Assembly (NCBI GenBank): GCA_023078685.1
Contig: JALGAS010000005.1
Location: 4,340,001-4,404,000, forward strand
Direction of reading: 5' to 3'
DNA length: 64,000 nucleotides
DNA from: Neopestalotiopsis rosae
Lineage: Eukaryota; Ascomycota; Sordariomycetes; Amphisphaeriales; Sporocadaceae
Both the position numbers and the translations under genes were made by a program. Under the pieces are notes generated by a model. The model was not told where the DNA came from, made no database searches, and saw nothing but the letters and a program-made list of their open reading frames with translations. Positions 12,307 through 23,960 of this stretch are shown in pieces; the stretch's first letter is position 1, and every line of letters starts with the position of its first letter.

Positions 12307-13175
12307 CGCCACAAGTGGAATGACAGGAAGCGTTTGCTCGGGCGTTTGGGAGTTAGCGGTCACGATGTTTCTCTTTTTGGCCAAAACAGCATTTACGAAA
12401 ATGGTACCGTCGGTTTGGTTGCCTTGCTCCAATCACCTAGATAGAGAAAGTTTGTACACTTTAATCGTTTCTCCGGCCCTCTGTGTGCTGCACGTGGCAT
12501 GGATAAGCTTTTGGACCGAGTATGAACCCTTTACTGGCCGATGGTGAATGTGTACTGTTACCAAGATAGTGAAGAACAAAGATACAAAGACAATACCCGT
12601 GTGGTACCTACTTGCGCCCTCCCTTACATATCAACATACAGTGACTGACATGGCAGCATATTCTTCATGACACCCAATTACGATATCACTTTTGGTGCAC
12701 GTCTCATGTAACTCGCGATCACTCAGCTATACAATGGCCAGGGAGGTCGTGATATCTGGGTCTCAAGGACAAACAAGTTGGTCATCTACAAAGTCGAAGC
12801 AAATCAAGTGTCAAAACTCATGGGTTGATTGTGGTGGGTAAATCATTTCTTCTTGTGCTCAGCAAATGCTTGCAAAAACAGCATTGGCTATCTGCTAATC
12901 ATGCGCTATGAACGAACAAACTGTTCAATTTTACCGTACTCCTTGCCCCAATGAATGCTTTGAAACAACAGACCGTGGGTGCAGACAACCCCTTATACCA
13001 ATCTTCCTGCGTGGTACCGTATGCACTATTCTTGCTAAATGATACGGTATACCTAATTATGTGCTGAGTGACCTTGTCTCTAACCTCTAGATGGCGCCCG
13101 TGTAATATTATATTGAGAATACAGAGCGTCTCGCCTGCAACGAGGATGTAACACAGTGGGCACCAGCCATCATGT
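12305..13175. other. Intergenic between poly-G tract and the forkhead gene's 3' end
   Basis: About 870 bp in which I see no gene. Short frames on both strands are unsupported. Confidence 0.5.
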
Positions 13176-16100
13176 CTATGGCGCTGATGTAGACACCTTT
13201 TTGGGCTCGGGTTGATGTGCAGCATCGTTACCGGGTCCATGTACGCTCTCAAGGGAGCGCTTCTGACCTTGTCCCATGATTTGGTTCAAGACACCAGCAC
13301 TAGGCACCGTGGTTGGTGGTGGTGCAGGGCTCGCCGTCTTGGCCAGCGGAGGATGTGTCACCGCCTGAGGAAGAGGGCTGATCGTCTTTGGAATGGGCGT
13401 GTCGTGTAGGCTGCCAGTACCGAGACCCGAGTTGGGGGCTGCAGGTGCTGTTGTAGAAGGTGGCCTATGAGGAGGTACTGACTGCACAATAGGAGACGGC
13501 GTCGGACCCTTGGGCGTTGCAATTGCAGGTTGCGCTGGAGCCGGGGATGGTGAGGGGCCTGTAGCCGAGACTGAAGCAGCAGCTGGGTTGGAACTTGCAG
13601 CTACCGGCTGAACAGGTGCTGGAGCCGATGTGGTACTAGGGGCGGAAGCAGCAGCAGCAGGGTTTGCAGCAGAGACGGGAGTTGGCGCTGATGCGGTTGC
13701 TGGTGCCTGTGCCGGTGCCTGTGCCGGTGTCGAGGCTTGTACTGGAGCTTTTGATGGAGATGTCATTTGTGGACCTGATGCCGGTTGACCTACACCTGAT
13801 GGCGGACGGTTGATCGAAGGACGAGCTACAGATACAGCACCAGGTCGCATGATTGAAGGACGAGCTGGTGTCGTGGGCTTCGCGGCGGATGGTGTATACG
13901 GCGTGCTCGAACTTTGGGCAGGATTCGGCGCTGCACCTGCAGACGCGGCGGGTTGACCAGGCGTTGGCGAGGCAGACGTGGCGTGACGAATTGCCGGGCT
14001 CGGCGACGCCTGGAGCGCTTGTCGGGGTGAAGCCACGGAATCAATCTGCGAACTGAACTTTTTCCGCACGTTATTGATGATCTTGGTGACTTCTGTCACA
14101 AGCAAATCATTCACTTGTTCCCAACCCTTCACCTTGCCAGCATTGGGCAGTCCCTTGGCTTGATTGACAGCTGATTCCATAATGAAATCAGCCTGCGGGC
14201 ACTTGCTTCTAAACGTCTTCATGAAGTTGTCCCTGAAAACTGCGAGCGACGACTCAACTTCAGCATCAGCTAGAGAGGAAGCTGCAGGGCTAGGTCGAGG
14301 TCCCGGCGTCTGTTGCTTTGGGGGAGGCGGTGCTGCAGCTACAGGAGTCTGAACCGCGACAGGTGCCGGTGCAGGCGCAGCCGCAGTTGTCGCTGGCGCT
14401 GGTGCTGGTGCTGGTGCTGATGCCGCCGGTGGTGGATGAGAATCTTCGCCAAGAATTCTGAGCACCTCGTTCGTCAGCCTGGATTCAACCTTCTCAAAGC
14501 CGCCAATAGTTGGCAGCGCTGGCAGACCAAATGCCTTGTTGATCGCTGTTTCTACAAGCTGTTGAATCTTGGCAGGGCTCACGCTGAGCGTGGACAGCAT
14601 CTTCAACATTGACTCCTTGAAAGTAACAATCTTGGGATTGTCGGCTGGATTGCCAAGGCCGCTCTTGGTTGTGACGGGAACAACGGGAGCGGCACTCTGC
14701 TGAGGACGCGTATTCTGGGCTACAGCTTGTGGTAAACCGGTTTGCTGCCCGTGGGAGTTTGGTGCTATCGGCGCTGTATTGAACTGAGTATTCGGAGTGG
14801 TCGACGGTCTAGCATATGGATTGTTGTAGGCGCCTTGAGGCCCAGCTTGCCGTGGCATGACGGAAGAACCTGGTGTTGCAGCCAGGTGCGATGTTGGTCC
14901 TTGTAGCTGCTGCACGTGGTTGACTTGGCCATTTGTTTGAGGTTGCGATGCTGCATAGTGCTGAGTCGCCTGGCTCGCGGGCTGGCCATAAGTCTGTTGG
15001 TGCTGAGCAGTCGTTGCCATGTTGCCTGGCAGTCCGTCTGCGAATTGCAGTGGTCCTTGCTGCATGTACGATGGATGGTGATAGTAAGCCTGCTGGCCCA
15101 TTTGATGCAGCGAGCCCAGCTGCCGTTCTGGTGTGGGTGCCTTGCGTTTCTTTCCTGCATCGAGGTCAATGCCGTGGACTCGCTGCCACAATCCTGTCTC
15201 TTCATTCTTCTTAAATCCATCGTTCCCAATCAGATTGTGGCGTACACTACTTTCCCAGCCTTTTGTCTCTGCTGAAAAGTAGTACCACGGGTACGCTGCA
15301 GTGATTCGTTTGTATATCTGCTTCAATGAAAGACCCTCCTCGGGACCAGCCTGAAGCGCCTCGTCGATGAGATGAACGTAGTTTTTAGCGGGTTTCTTCA
15401 GTTGCTCATGGGTGTAATCTTCGATCTTGAGGTCCAAAGGAGGGGATTTGGGTCGAATCTTCTTGTCTTTCTTGTCCTTGGCTCGTCTTTCTGGATCTGA
15501 GCCGTCTTCTCCATCTTCCCTCTTACGCTTGGTGTACTTGCGTTTCTCGGGTCTATCTCCATCTTCTGGCAGAGGATTCTTCCTGGGTCGCCCCACGGGG
15601 CGTTTGATCTTTTCGCCTGCTGGCTCTTGCGGCAGAGTCTTCTTTGAAATCTGCTGTGCTTCGAGCTGCTTCTTCAACAAACGACGTTCTCTCTTGGACA
15701 TGATTCCGTCTTTCGGCGGCCGTCCCGGACCGCGTCTGCGAGGCATGACAAAGTCTGGAGGAAGTTCCACTCCGCCTTCTACGGATTGTAAAAGTGCTGC
15801 AGCAGTGGCAGCGTCCATATCCATAAAAGGCAAAGAATCGTCACCACCGAGGAAGTCGATCTGATCATCGAGAAGGGCCGCTTCTTCTGGATCCTCCTCT
15901 TCTTCTGCCATCTCTTCTTCAGGCTCCTCTGATAGAGGGGGTGGAGTCTGGGCCACCTGTACTGGGGACGGGCTATCGGTGTTGCGCAAGAACTTCTTCT
16001 TTTGTTCTTGGTCCGAATGCTCGAATTCCAGACTCATTTCTTTTCCGCCAACGGAGCATCGTTTGCTCGAGGCTTCGTCGACCTCATGAAGATCTTCGGC

Positions 16101-17717
16101 GCCAGTCTTTCCATTTTCCACGCCATTGATGACAAAATAGAATTCGACATCCTTGATCTGGATTCGACTGCCGCTGCGCATGGTGACAGGCTCATCAAAT
16201 CCATAATGCACATCATCACAGAAAAAACCGTTCTTGTGCATCGCTATACCCTCAAAGATGCCTTTGCGCTCGCTGAACTGGATCTTGAGATGCTGTCTCG
16301 AGATACCTTTGGTTCTGGCGGCAATGTTTGGCCCAGGAGAATGGATACCAACAAAGGGAACGTGAGATGAAGATGGCTGCATGCTGCTAAGATCCACTGC
16401 GGCTGCCCCTTCGCTGTGAGAGACGTATTGTAGATTGGTCTTTGCATTGTCGTCCTGGTCATCATTGACCTCGGCGTCATCATGTTGCGAAGGAGCCTTT
16501 TTCCGGGGCGCATTGCTATCTCCGCCGTCGGACTCTGGACCTAGGATACCTCCCTCTTCACTCACATAAGACTTGCTAAACTTTCCCCTATCCCTCCCCA
16601 TAGGAGTTGGCGGTGGTAGGCCTTGCAATTCTGCTCTTTCGCATGCTTCTCTGTACTTGTTTGCACGTCTTTCGTCCTTGCGGGCTTGCTCCATGGCTCT
16701 CTGATCACGGCCAATGATCACGGCATATGTGGTCATTTGGAAAACACTGTCGGCAAACTCGATTCTGGCAAAGGATTCCAGCTTCTGGCTTGCACTGGCC
16801 GAAGCCGACTCAAAGGTGCCGGTACCAGTGCCCTCATCTTGACCACCTTGTGATATGGCAAGTGAAATCTCTGAAGGGGCGATCGCGGTTGGATAATCTG
16901 AGGGCATTGAGGCGTTTGCGCCCATCATGAAAGCGGCGGGGTCGATATCGGTCACTGTGTTGGATCGAGATAACCTGCCAGTGTTGAGAGCGTGCTGCGG
17001 ATAGTTGATGTCATCGTCGGTGGTTGCAACAGCAGCATATCCCTGGGATTGGATCTGCTGAGCTGCAAATGCCTGCAGGCTTGACAAGTCTTGCAAATCT
17101 CTGTTCATGGCGGAAAGCGAGGCGGCAGAAATATGTTCGTCGGTCAGCCTGGGCAGGTCGTCGTCCATTAGCGCATTATCGCCATTTGTACTGTGGATTG
17201 CAGTCACGGCTGGCGTGGAAAGCGGCGACACGGTTGGCGGAGAAGGCATGTAATGATCCGGAAGGTGCGGCGCGCCAGTGGCAGATTCCAAAGATTGGCC
17301 GTCTGCGGTCGCGGTCGCATTGACTTCAATTGGTGTTTTCGATTGCGGCGGTAGCTCTGGTTCTGGATTTTGAATTTGCTCGTCGAGGAGATTTGCAATG
17401 GGCGCATTTTCACCATTGGTTGTTGTGTCGTCGGTAGTGGTAGTAGTGGTAGTAAGAGACGTGGTGGTCTGGTTGGTAGCGGTTGGCTGAACATTGTCGG
17501 GCTCGGCCTCTTTTTCGGACTTGATGTGAGGTTCAAGTGCATCTGGTTTTGCATCTGCCTGCGAAATAGGCTCATTGTTGGCGATGTTGGTGCCCGGAGG
17601 CGGCGTTGTCGAAGGCTGCGGAGGCGGAGGTTGAAGAGCGCCTTCGCCCTCGCCGCCCGCGCCCTGGCTGGTGGTGTTAGCCAGCAGCAGGGCGGCAGCA
17701 TCGTTGGACGAAGTCAT
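13176..17717 (-). CDS. FHL1: FHA-forkhead transcription factor, Fhl1-like
   Basis: Intronless frame of 1513 residues. In yeast the FHA-plus-forkhead protein Fhl1 controls ribosomal-protein genes in the nucleus; the same architecture here supports the name. An FHA-type region spans about 310-535 (FARIEFADSVFQMTTYAVIIGRD, then GISRQHLKIQF and NGFFCDDVHYG). Its two halves are separated by an insert of about 100 mostly polar residues. Two AT-hook motifs follow (RRRGPGRPPKDG near 657; RPVGRPRKNP near 706). The forkhead spans about 775-855 (KKPAKNYVHLIDEAL, AYPWYYF, WESSVRHNLIGNDGF). Downstream come a Gln-rich stretch, two similar helical modules (about 1032-1087 and 1159-1217), and a long Ala/Pro/Ser tail ending KKVSTSAP. 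Start is the ATG at 17717. Family call is secure; target genes are inferred. Confidence 0.9.
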   Translation of the reverse strand: MTSSNDAAALLLANTTSQGAGGEGEGALQPPPPQPSTTPPPGTNIANNEPISQADAKPDALEPHIKSEKEAEPDNVQPTATNQTTTSLTTTTTTTDDTTTNGENAPIANLLDEQIQNPEPELPPQSKTPIEVNATATADGQSLESATGAPHLPDHYMPSPPTVSPLSTPAVTAIHSTNGDNALMDDDLPRLTDEHISAASLSAMNRDLQDLSSLQAFAAQQIQSQGYAAVATTDDDINYPQHALNTGRLSRSNTVTDIDPAAFMMGANASMPSDYPTAIAPSEISLAISQGGQDEGTGTGTFESASASASQKLESFARIEFADSVFQMTTYAVIIGRDQRAMEQARKDERRANKYREACERAELQGLPPPTPMGRDRGKFSKSYVSEEGGILGPESDGGDSNAPRKKAPSQHDDAEVNDDQDDNAKTNLQYVSHSEGAAAVDLSSMQPSSSHVPFVGIHSPGPNIAARTKGISRQHLKIQFSERKGIFEGIAMHKNGFFCDDVHYGFDEPVTMRSGSRIQIKDVEFYFVINGVENGKTGAEDLHEVDEASSKRCSVGGKEMSLEFEHSDQEQKKKFLRNTDSPSPVQVAQTPPPLSEEPEEEMAEEEEDPEEAALLDDQIDFLGGDDSLPFMDMDAATAAALLQSVEGGVELPPDFVMPRRRGPGRPPKDGIMSKRERRLLKKQLEAQQISKKTLPQEPAGEKIKRPVGRPRKNPLPEDGDRPEKRKYTKRKREDGEDGSDPERRAKDKKDKKIRPKSPPLDLKIEDYTHEQLKKPAKNYVHLIDEALQAGPEEGLSLKQIYKRITAAYPWYYFSAETKGWESSVRHNLIGNDGFKKNEETGLWQRVHGIDLDAGKKRKAPTPERQLGSLHQMGQQAYYHHPSYMQQGPLQFADGLPGNMATTAQHQQTYGQPASQATQHYAASQPQTNGQVNHVQQLQGPTSHLAATPGSSVMPRQAGPQGAYNNPYARPSTTPNTQFNTAPIAPNSHGQQTGLPQAVAQNTRPQQSAAPVVPVTTKSGLGNPADNPKIVTFKESMLKMLSTLSVSPAKIQQLVETAINKAFGLPALPTIGGFEKVESRLTNEVLRILGEDSHPPPAASAPAPAPAPATTAAAPAPAPVAVQTPVAAAPPPPKQQTPGPRPSPAASSLADAEVESSLAVFRDNFMKTFRSKCPQADFIMESAVNQAKGLPNAGKVKGWEQVNDLLVTEVTKIINNVRKKFSSQIDSVASPRQALQASPSPAIRHATSASPTPGQPAASAGAAPNPAQSSSTPYTPSAAKPTTPARPSIMRPGAVSVARPSINRPPSGVGQPASGPQMTSPSKAPVQASTPAQAPAQAPATASAPTPVSAANPAAAASAPSTTSAPAPVQPVAASSNPAAASVSATGPSPSPAPAQPAIATPKGPTPSPIVQSVPPHRPPSTTAPAAPNSGLGTGSLHDTPIPKTISPLPQAVTHPPLAKTASPAPPPTTVPSAGVLNQIMGQGQKRSLESVHGPGNDAAHQPEPKKVSTSAP

Positions 17718-19476
17718 CGCTAGTCAACGCTTGACACAGCTCGTTCGCCGACCGTCTCCTACGTTCGGGGGTGCGACGCGACAAGAGATGGACGGACCGT
17801 CGTCGTTGTCGTCGTCGGGTTTGTTGTTCTACAGCCCGGGGATCGAGGGAGCGTCGTCAAGTTCTCTCTTCCAGCCGACCGCCGCATCTAAAAAGTTCAA
17901 AGCAGACCAGACCGATCAGTTCGCTCTCCGCGCCAGAGACCCCTGCTAAACTGCCTGCCGTCGTGGAGAATCAATGTCTTGGGCTGTGATTGGTTGAAAA
18001 GGGACTGCTATTACCAGAGAGCTCTGCTAAAGTCTGCGAACTTTCACGTTGGCCATCGGCGTTTTGCGCTCTAGAGCAGCCGATGTGGGGAATGACCGGC
18101 GTTAGCCTCTTTTCTTGGAGGGACAAAAGGGAAACGCTTTGGGCGCTCGTCGGTTCCTACGCTCAAGTGCTGCTGCTGGCTTTTGAAAGAAATACTTTAC
18201 TGTAACGTTTTGTCCAGCACTGGAGAGTCGTTTGCTCTTTTTGCGCAGGTTCGATTCTGCAAATGGTCAGTCATGTCGCCTGCAATACAAAAGCCTTCAA
18301 TATTTCACATCCCTAGTGGCCAAGAAGGTTTTCATTGCATGGGAACAGCGGATGCACAATGCGCGTGATACAATGCTTGGGGTGCGAGTCGCTGCTGAGC
18401 ATTTTTTGTTTCTTCTCTTATCGCGTACATAGTCGCAATCAATTCTTGACTTGCCGAGGCTTCAATGCAATCAATCAAGTATCTGAATGACATGCCTGAA
18501 AACATGAAGCTCGCAGTCAGCCAGTATCACGTCTGCTCTACATATTTCCCCCATTGTCCGTTAGCCATGTAAAGTCTAAAACAGCCTTCATCTGGCCTTA
18601 TACAGCGCCAAGAAGAATTATCCGCGAGAGGCGCATTGTACATGCTTTGAAGGGAGCACTTGAGACCCCGAATACCCTGATCCCGAAGCTACGACCGAGT
18701 TTAAACGACCCACCCAAGTGCAAATGTTGGGCTGAGTGCGGAATAGTCGTACTACTCTGTACATCGCCTGCTGCTTCCCGTCCATTTGAGACGGATATTG
18801 AATGATTTCAACAACCTTATATATTATGGTACGCTTTTCTCGTGCTTTCGTACACTGACTGATGACACGCCGTTGAACGATAGAATGCATGAAGATCTCG
18901 TCCTGGATTGCCATGCAATTGGCTTTCCTCTCTTCCATAACTTCTCCGAGCTCCACGCATTTTATGTACGTCATGCTGCTGACAGGGGGGGTTTCACCAG
19001 GGACGTCGGACCGCCAATCCAATCCAAAACAAGTTCTACATCTGAATCTTGACAGCCTTGCTTCCAATTGTCAGTCACCAACAATCCGATTATTGCAACA
19101 ATATGATTGCAATGTTCCATTTTCGTCACTCGGTCCCTTTTTGGGCATACGCGGTTCCCGGCACCTAAGCTGCATCGTTAGCTGACGAACCAGGGGGTGA
19201 AAACCTGGTTTAGTCTGCCAAGGGGTCCTCTTTCAGTCAGATCAAGGTGGGTATTTGCCACTATTCGCATAGACATTGAATATTCGCATGGACGTACACG
19301 TAGAAGAGTCTCCAGTTTGCACGTGTACATGCAAGAGGACTTTTTCTGTTTTTCACATTTGCAATTATTTATTCCTGCCATGAAACCAAAACCTTCTTTT
19401 CTTGGGAAATACCGGACCAATTGAAAGTCATATTCGTAACACAACACACGGGCGTTTTGCGATTCCTACTCCAGCA
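17718..19476. promoter_or_regulatory. Divergent intergenic region between FHL1-like gene and membrane-protein gene
   Basis: About 1.76 kb between two divergently transcribed genes; it should contain both promoters and leaders. No gene, tRNA or repeat was recognised. Confidence 0.5.
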
Positions 19477-20400
19477 ATGGCTGGGTCACATACACGAAAG
19501 TCATCAGACCAATCGGGAGCTATACCCTCGCGCGCCAGCACTTATAGCGAAAAACACAACACGGAGCGCCATGGCTCAAGACGTACAGCGCCGAGACGGC
19601 AAGGGTCCGTACCCGTGAAGCGCAGCATGTCCGAGTACAGCAAAGAAACATCGGTCAACAACAACAGCAACAGCAGGCCCGAACCTCCCCACCGCCACGC
19701 CTCGTCGGCGGCGGCAAAGAGGTCATCGACTGCGCCGGTGTCGCCGCCCGTGCCCATACGGCCCGGCCCTCACCGGGCCAACACGAGCTACCAGACCCGC
19801 TACGTCGAGATGCTGCTGGGCCTCGACACGATCCCGCGCATGCACAACATATACGCCTCCTTCTTCCTCTGGGTCCAGCTCGCGGGCTACGTGGTGTTCC
19901 CGGGGACCTTCACCAGCCTGCAGGACCTGTCCGAGGACCCCGAGGTGCAGGCCAACGCCGCCGCGAGCGCCATTGTCGACCACGTCAAGAACTTGCCTTT
20001 GCTCATCGTCGCCGCCGTCGCCTGCTTCATCGGCAGCGCCGGCATGGTCTGGCTCATGATCAAGTGGCGCCGAAACTACATTTGGCTGCTGAACCGCCTC
20101 CTCCTTCCCGGTGCCACCAATGCGCTGGCTGGCCTGATCAGTACGCTCATCCCCGTGTACACGCAGCAGAATGGCAAGTGGAGCGCCACGGCTGCGGCGA
20201 GCGCCTTTGTTGAGGGTTGCTCCATGATCATCTGCGGCGTCCTCTTCTTGTTCATCAGCCAGGTGCTACTAGCTAGGGTAAAGAGGAAGCACGGCAAGGA
20301 AGTCGAGAGAGCAATGGCTGTGGACGGCGACGAGGGTCTGATTCAAAGGACCGAAAGGAAATTGAAGAGGCCGCCTCTAGAGCCGGGAAGCGTTGTCTGA
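19477..20400 (+). CDS. Predicted four-helix integral membrane protein, function unknown
   Basis: Frame of 307 residues from the ATG at 19477 (MAGSHTRKSSDQSG); the open frame extends upstream but without another ATG. The first ~125 residues are disordered and Ser/Arg/Pro-rich, likely cytoplasmic and phosphorylatable. Four hydrophobic segments follow: YASFFLWVQLAGYVVFPGTF, LPLLIVAAVACFIGSAGMVW, LLLPGATNALAGLISTLIPV and GCSMIICGVLFLFISQVLLA. A short basic tail ends LEPGSVV. It resembles conserved fungal membrane proteins of unknown role, and I do not recognise a characterised family. It is convergent with the molybdate transporter gene, 294 bp apart. Coding is well supported. Confidence 0.8.
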   Translation: MAGSHTRKSSDQSGAIPSRASTYSEKHNTERHGSRRTAPRRQGSVPVKRSMSEYSKETSVNNNSNSRPEPPHRHASSAAAKRSSTAPVSPPVPIRPGPHRANTSYQTRYVEMLLGLDTIPRMHNIYASFFLWVQLAGYVVFPGTFTSLQDLSEDPEVQANAAASAIVDHVKNLPLLIVAAVACFIGSAGMVWLMIKWRRNYIWLLNRLLLPGATNALAGLISTLIPVYTQQNGKWSATAAASAFVEGCSMIICGVLFLFISQVLLARVKRKHGKEVERAMAVDGDEGLIQRTERKLKRPPLEPGSVV

Positions 20401-20694
20401 AGGGCTCATAGAGGTGGAAGGACGGGAGAGAGAGAGGCGATTTTGATGGATCTGCTTTGTATATTGCTCGCTGGTCGAGTCCCCTATGATACCCTTGGTG
20501 TATTGGATTGTTTGGAAGAATTTTCGTATCTCTCTTGAGTATGAAGGCAAGTACTTGCCGGATAATGAATGACTATCGCTGTCGAACAGACTATTTTCAT
20601 ATTGCAATATTGTAGAGTGTAATCATACAGCTGTATTTGATACTGCCTACTCACGAACCCAATACTAATTATGCAACATTCAAGCACAATAACT

Positions 20695-22112
20695 TCAAGT
20701 ATTGAGGAGTGGTCTCATCTCGTCGTTCCGTCTCTTTCTCTCAACCCAGTCTGCAATTTTGTAAGCACCATGACAGGCCAGACCAGCCAGGAACCCAACG
20801 GCATCGTTCTTGAAAGCCAAAATGCCCGCCGTGGTGACGAGCATCACCGTCCACCTCTCCAGGCGCTCCTCGTCCGACACGCGGCGGTGGACGCGACTGC
20901 TGGGCTCGACGCTAGACTCCCAGAGGTCCGTCGCGCCGTGGTTGAGGCTCTGTCCCACCTTGGCCAGCTCGAGGCCGGCGGCGATGACCATGATGCCCAG
21001 GAGCGAGTTGGGGAACGCCTGGATCAGGCCGAGCAGGGACTCCCCGAGTACCAGGCCGAGGACGATCTTGAAGAGGCCCAGGAGGATGATGCTCGCTCCG
21101 CTGCGCGCGCCGAAGCGGTACTGCGCCGCCAGACCGCCGGCGCCGTGGCACACGGGCATGGCGCCGAACCAGCAGCCGAGCAGGTTCATGAGCGCCACGC
21201 TGATGCCGAGCTCGGTCACGCTCGGATTGGGCAGGTTGGGCAACAGGTCGGACGCGAGAGCGCTGGCAGCAATGACCGAGTTGAGGGTCGTCAGAGGCAG
21301 CTGCGCAATGCCCATGCCAATGGCGTCGGCACTCCAATTTGGAATGACCGTGTAGGGACTCCAGAATCGAAACCAAGGGAGCGCATAGTGAGGTCCGTGG
21401 CCCAGGTGATCAGTCGTGAGAATGACAAAAGCCAGGATTATGCCCACTAGAAAAACAATCAGAGCATAAGGGAATCGAGGCAGCCTCTGCGTTGCAATCA
21501 AGGATAGGAATGCAAGTAGAGCCCAGATACGATTATCCAGTGGCCAAGGCAGAAACCAGACCAGTGGTTTGAGAAGCGACGTGCCTGCCGAGATGATGAG
21601 GGACAAGCCTGCACCAAACTGAATACCCTTAATCACCGGCACTGGGATGACGCGAGTCACCCACTGGAGAAGACCCGTCACACTGAGCAGCAGCACAATA
21701 ATGGACGTGACGCTTCCAGCAGCCACGGTCTCGCGCAGCGACGTGCGCGATGCGATTGCTGCCGCGGCGATGGCCTATAAATGTAATGCATTAGCCCGCT
21801 GTTTGGTGGAGGGGGAACCTTAAAAGGCGAACAATGCAGGGACCAGCCTGCCTGTAGAGACTATACAGCACCTACCTTCATGGGCTGCACGGGCAGCGGG
21901 ATCCCAAAGACTATACCCGTGATGAGATTATAGAAACCAGAAAACACCAGAGTCGTCGACAATGAGATGGATCCGTTGACTGCCAGCGTGATCATGAGAG
22001 GTAGCAGCGTCCCCAAGTCGCCCAGCGCACCGGACAGCTCAGAGAGCGGGGAGCTCCGAAGTGTAGAGACATTATGGCGATGAAAGCGGCGGATGTTGGT
22101 GAAGAAGGCCAT
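20695..22112 (-). CDS. Molybdate transporter, MOT1 family
   Basis: Predicted high-affinity molybdate permease, supplying molybdenum cofactor enzymes such as nitrate reductase. Exon 1 is 22112-21876 (79 codons, MAFFTNIRRFHRH) and exon 2 is 21774-20695, separated by a 101-nt GT-AG intron in phase 0. The product is 438 residues. MOT1 hallmarks are visible: ELSGALGDLGTLLPLMITLA near the N-terminus, GIPLPVQPMKAIAA across the splice joint, and GAMPVCHGAGGLAAQYRFGA in the second half. About ten hydrophobic segments are present, matching the sulfate-permease-like fold. The tail is charged (WVERKRRNDEMRPLLNT). A frame extension upstream of the ATG lacks another ATG. The substrate is inferred from the family; sulfate is less likely given the motifs and the absence of a STAS domain. 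Confidence 0.9.
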
Positions 22113-23960
22113 CTTGTTCGTCGTCGTCGTCGTCGTTGCTAATGTGTGTACAGCTCGCCTGTCACCATCCGATATGTTGGCGACCAATATGCGAGACTAC
22201 ACTCATGGAATGCGCAAATGTTGAAATACAAGCAAAAAGACAAGACTTACAAAAAGCCGCGTGGTTCACCAACACCTGGCACCTACCGAGGCTCCACTAA
22301 GAAGGTGCAGCTGACAATTGAGGTGTCACACCGCGTAGGTAAGACTGCGGAGATGTCCTGTTCATTCTCAGAGTTGCCCATATTGGCTGGCTTGTATGGA
22401 CTCATACATCGTAACCAGTGAGGAACTTCCAGGAACTTGTCACTTCACAGCTCGTTCGAACTCACTTGATTCCATTTCATGCAACGAGGAGTTGGGCTTC
22501 CAAGCGTCCCCAATGTACCTGCTTGGTCTGTCAAGGTTTGACTTTGATTACAGTAAAAGCTTGAACAGTTGGTGTTCCGCTCCATGATATACTTCACTGG
22601 ATTCCGCTTTGAGCTTTTCTCATTTCCAAGAATGCGAAAGTGGGCGCATGTCTATTTATGTAGATTTTCAGTCGCTCGAGTATGCTGTAATTCATGTAAT
22701 GGATGGCGTATCAAGAGGTAGGATCCCGCCCTATGCTGTAAGATGCTTGTAAGGCGGGATGCAGCCACAGAAATCGCGGGGCAGGCCGTAGACGAGATCC
22801 GTGACGTTTGTTGGTCCGGGGAAATATTTTGTACAACACGCAGCGGTATCACGGTCGTCCCGGTAAGAGAGTGTGACAACAAATGATATATAGGTATATA
22901 TTTATTTCAGAAGCGCTTTAAATAGCAATGCCCTCCATATTGTCAGTGCATCCTGAATGTTAGCTTAATAAGAAATATGACGGTCATCACAATATGGAGG
23001 TACTTGTGGGAAAGTGGGAGAAATTCCATAGCTGTACGAGAACTAACAACGCACAGTGGTGTCGGCTTCTTCTGCTTCCGGGACGCCTTGGGCAAAGATT
23101 GCTGCTGGTGGAAGCAATATTTGCACAGAGATTGACAGCGAGACTGAGAGCAAAAACACGCAAAGTGGGTGTGAGATTTCAAGACCTGTCCAATACAATT
23201 GTTCCTATTCGTTTCACGTCAAGTAAAGAGTCATTGATCATTTTCCTAATTAGTCTATATTTCTCAACGTGTCGCCCATCCTGACATTCAGCCCAATCCT
23301 TGCTTACATACTAGCATCATCAACCTCTCGGCAGCTCGTTACCTAAAGGTTGTTTCTGCCGGTTGCTGAAGAATCGCTTGCCGGGGGGCGGTCTCTCTCT
23401 TTGCGGGTGCTTGCTTGCTTGCTTGCTTCAATTCGGCTCCAAAGCGATTGGCCAAGGGATATATTTCAAGTGGATATGCCCACTGCCGCACGGCGCAAAA
23501 ACCACATGGATAGGTCCCCTCTGGAATGCTTAGTTCATGTTTTGGCGCACGGGAAGCAGCGTCTCCGGCAGCCTTTTCCCACTCACACTCTTGTCCGTAG
23601 TAAATGAACATTTCGCATTACTAGCTGGAAAGGGGGAATGAGAATGAGACCGTCGAAATCGCCCATCATCATGGCGCATATAGACAAGAGTGCGGGGACG
23701 CCTCTTGCTCTCCCTTTGTTTGTACATTTCATTCATCCTCTCCTTCTTCCTTCCTGTCGCTAGAGGTGAGCGTTTCGTCGACCAGTGGCGCCACAGACAG
23801 TTACGCTTGTTTCGCCTACCGTTGCGCTCGACCTGGGTAGTGAAACACGGAGCGCTCGACAAGAAACGCCCTGATATATATACGATCGACAAAAGGCATC
23901 TTTTGTACTCTCGAATATTTCTGGGAATTCAATTGTTACAACAATAGTTTGTTCATAAAG
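22113..23960. promoter_or_regulatory. Divergent intergenic region between molybdate transporter and P450
   Basis: About 1.85 kb. It holds a (GTC)n-type run just upstream of the transporter start (about 22119-22137) and five GCTT units near 23409-23428. A TATATATA element at about 23874-23881 sits about 80 bp before the P450 ATG. No gene was recognised. Confidence 0.5.

Noticed and set aside
12215..12547. Open frames running through the poly-G tract as poly-Gly or poly-Pro protein
   Set aside because: They arise only because a homopolymer cannot contain stop codons.
18241..18265. tRNA T-arm-like GCAGGTTCGATTCTGC
   Set aside because: One base short for a 5+7+5 arm, with no matching acceptor, D-arm or anticodon stem around it.
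20671..21450. 259-codon plus-strand frame opposite the molybdate transporter
   Set aside because: Shadow of the transporter's codon pattern; no resemblance to a known protein.
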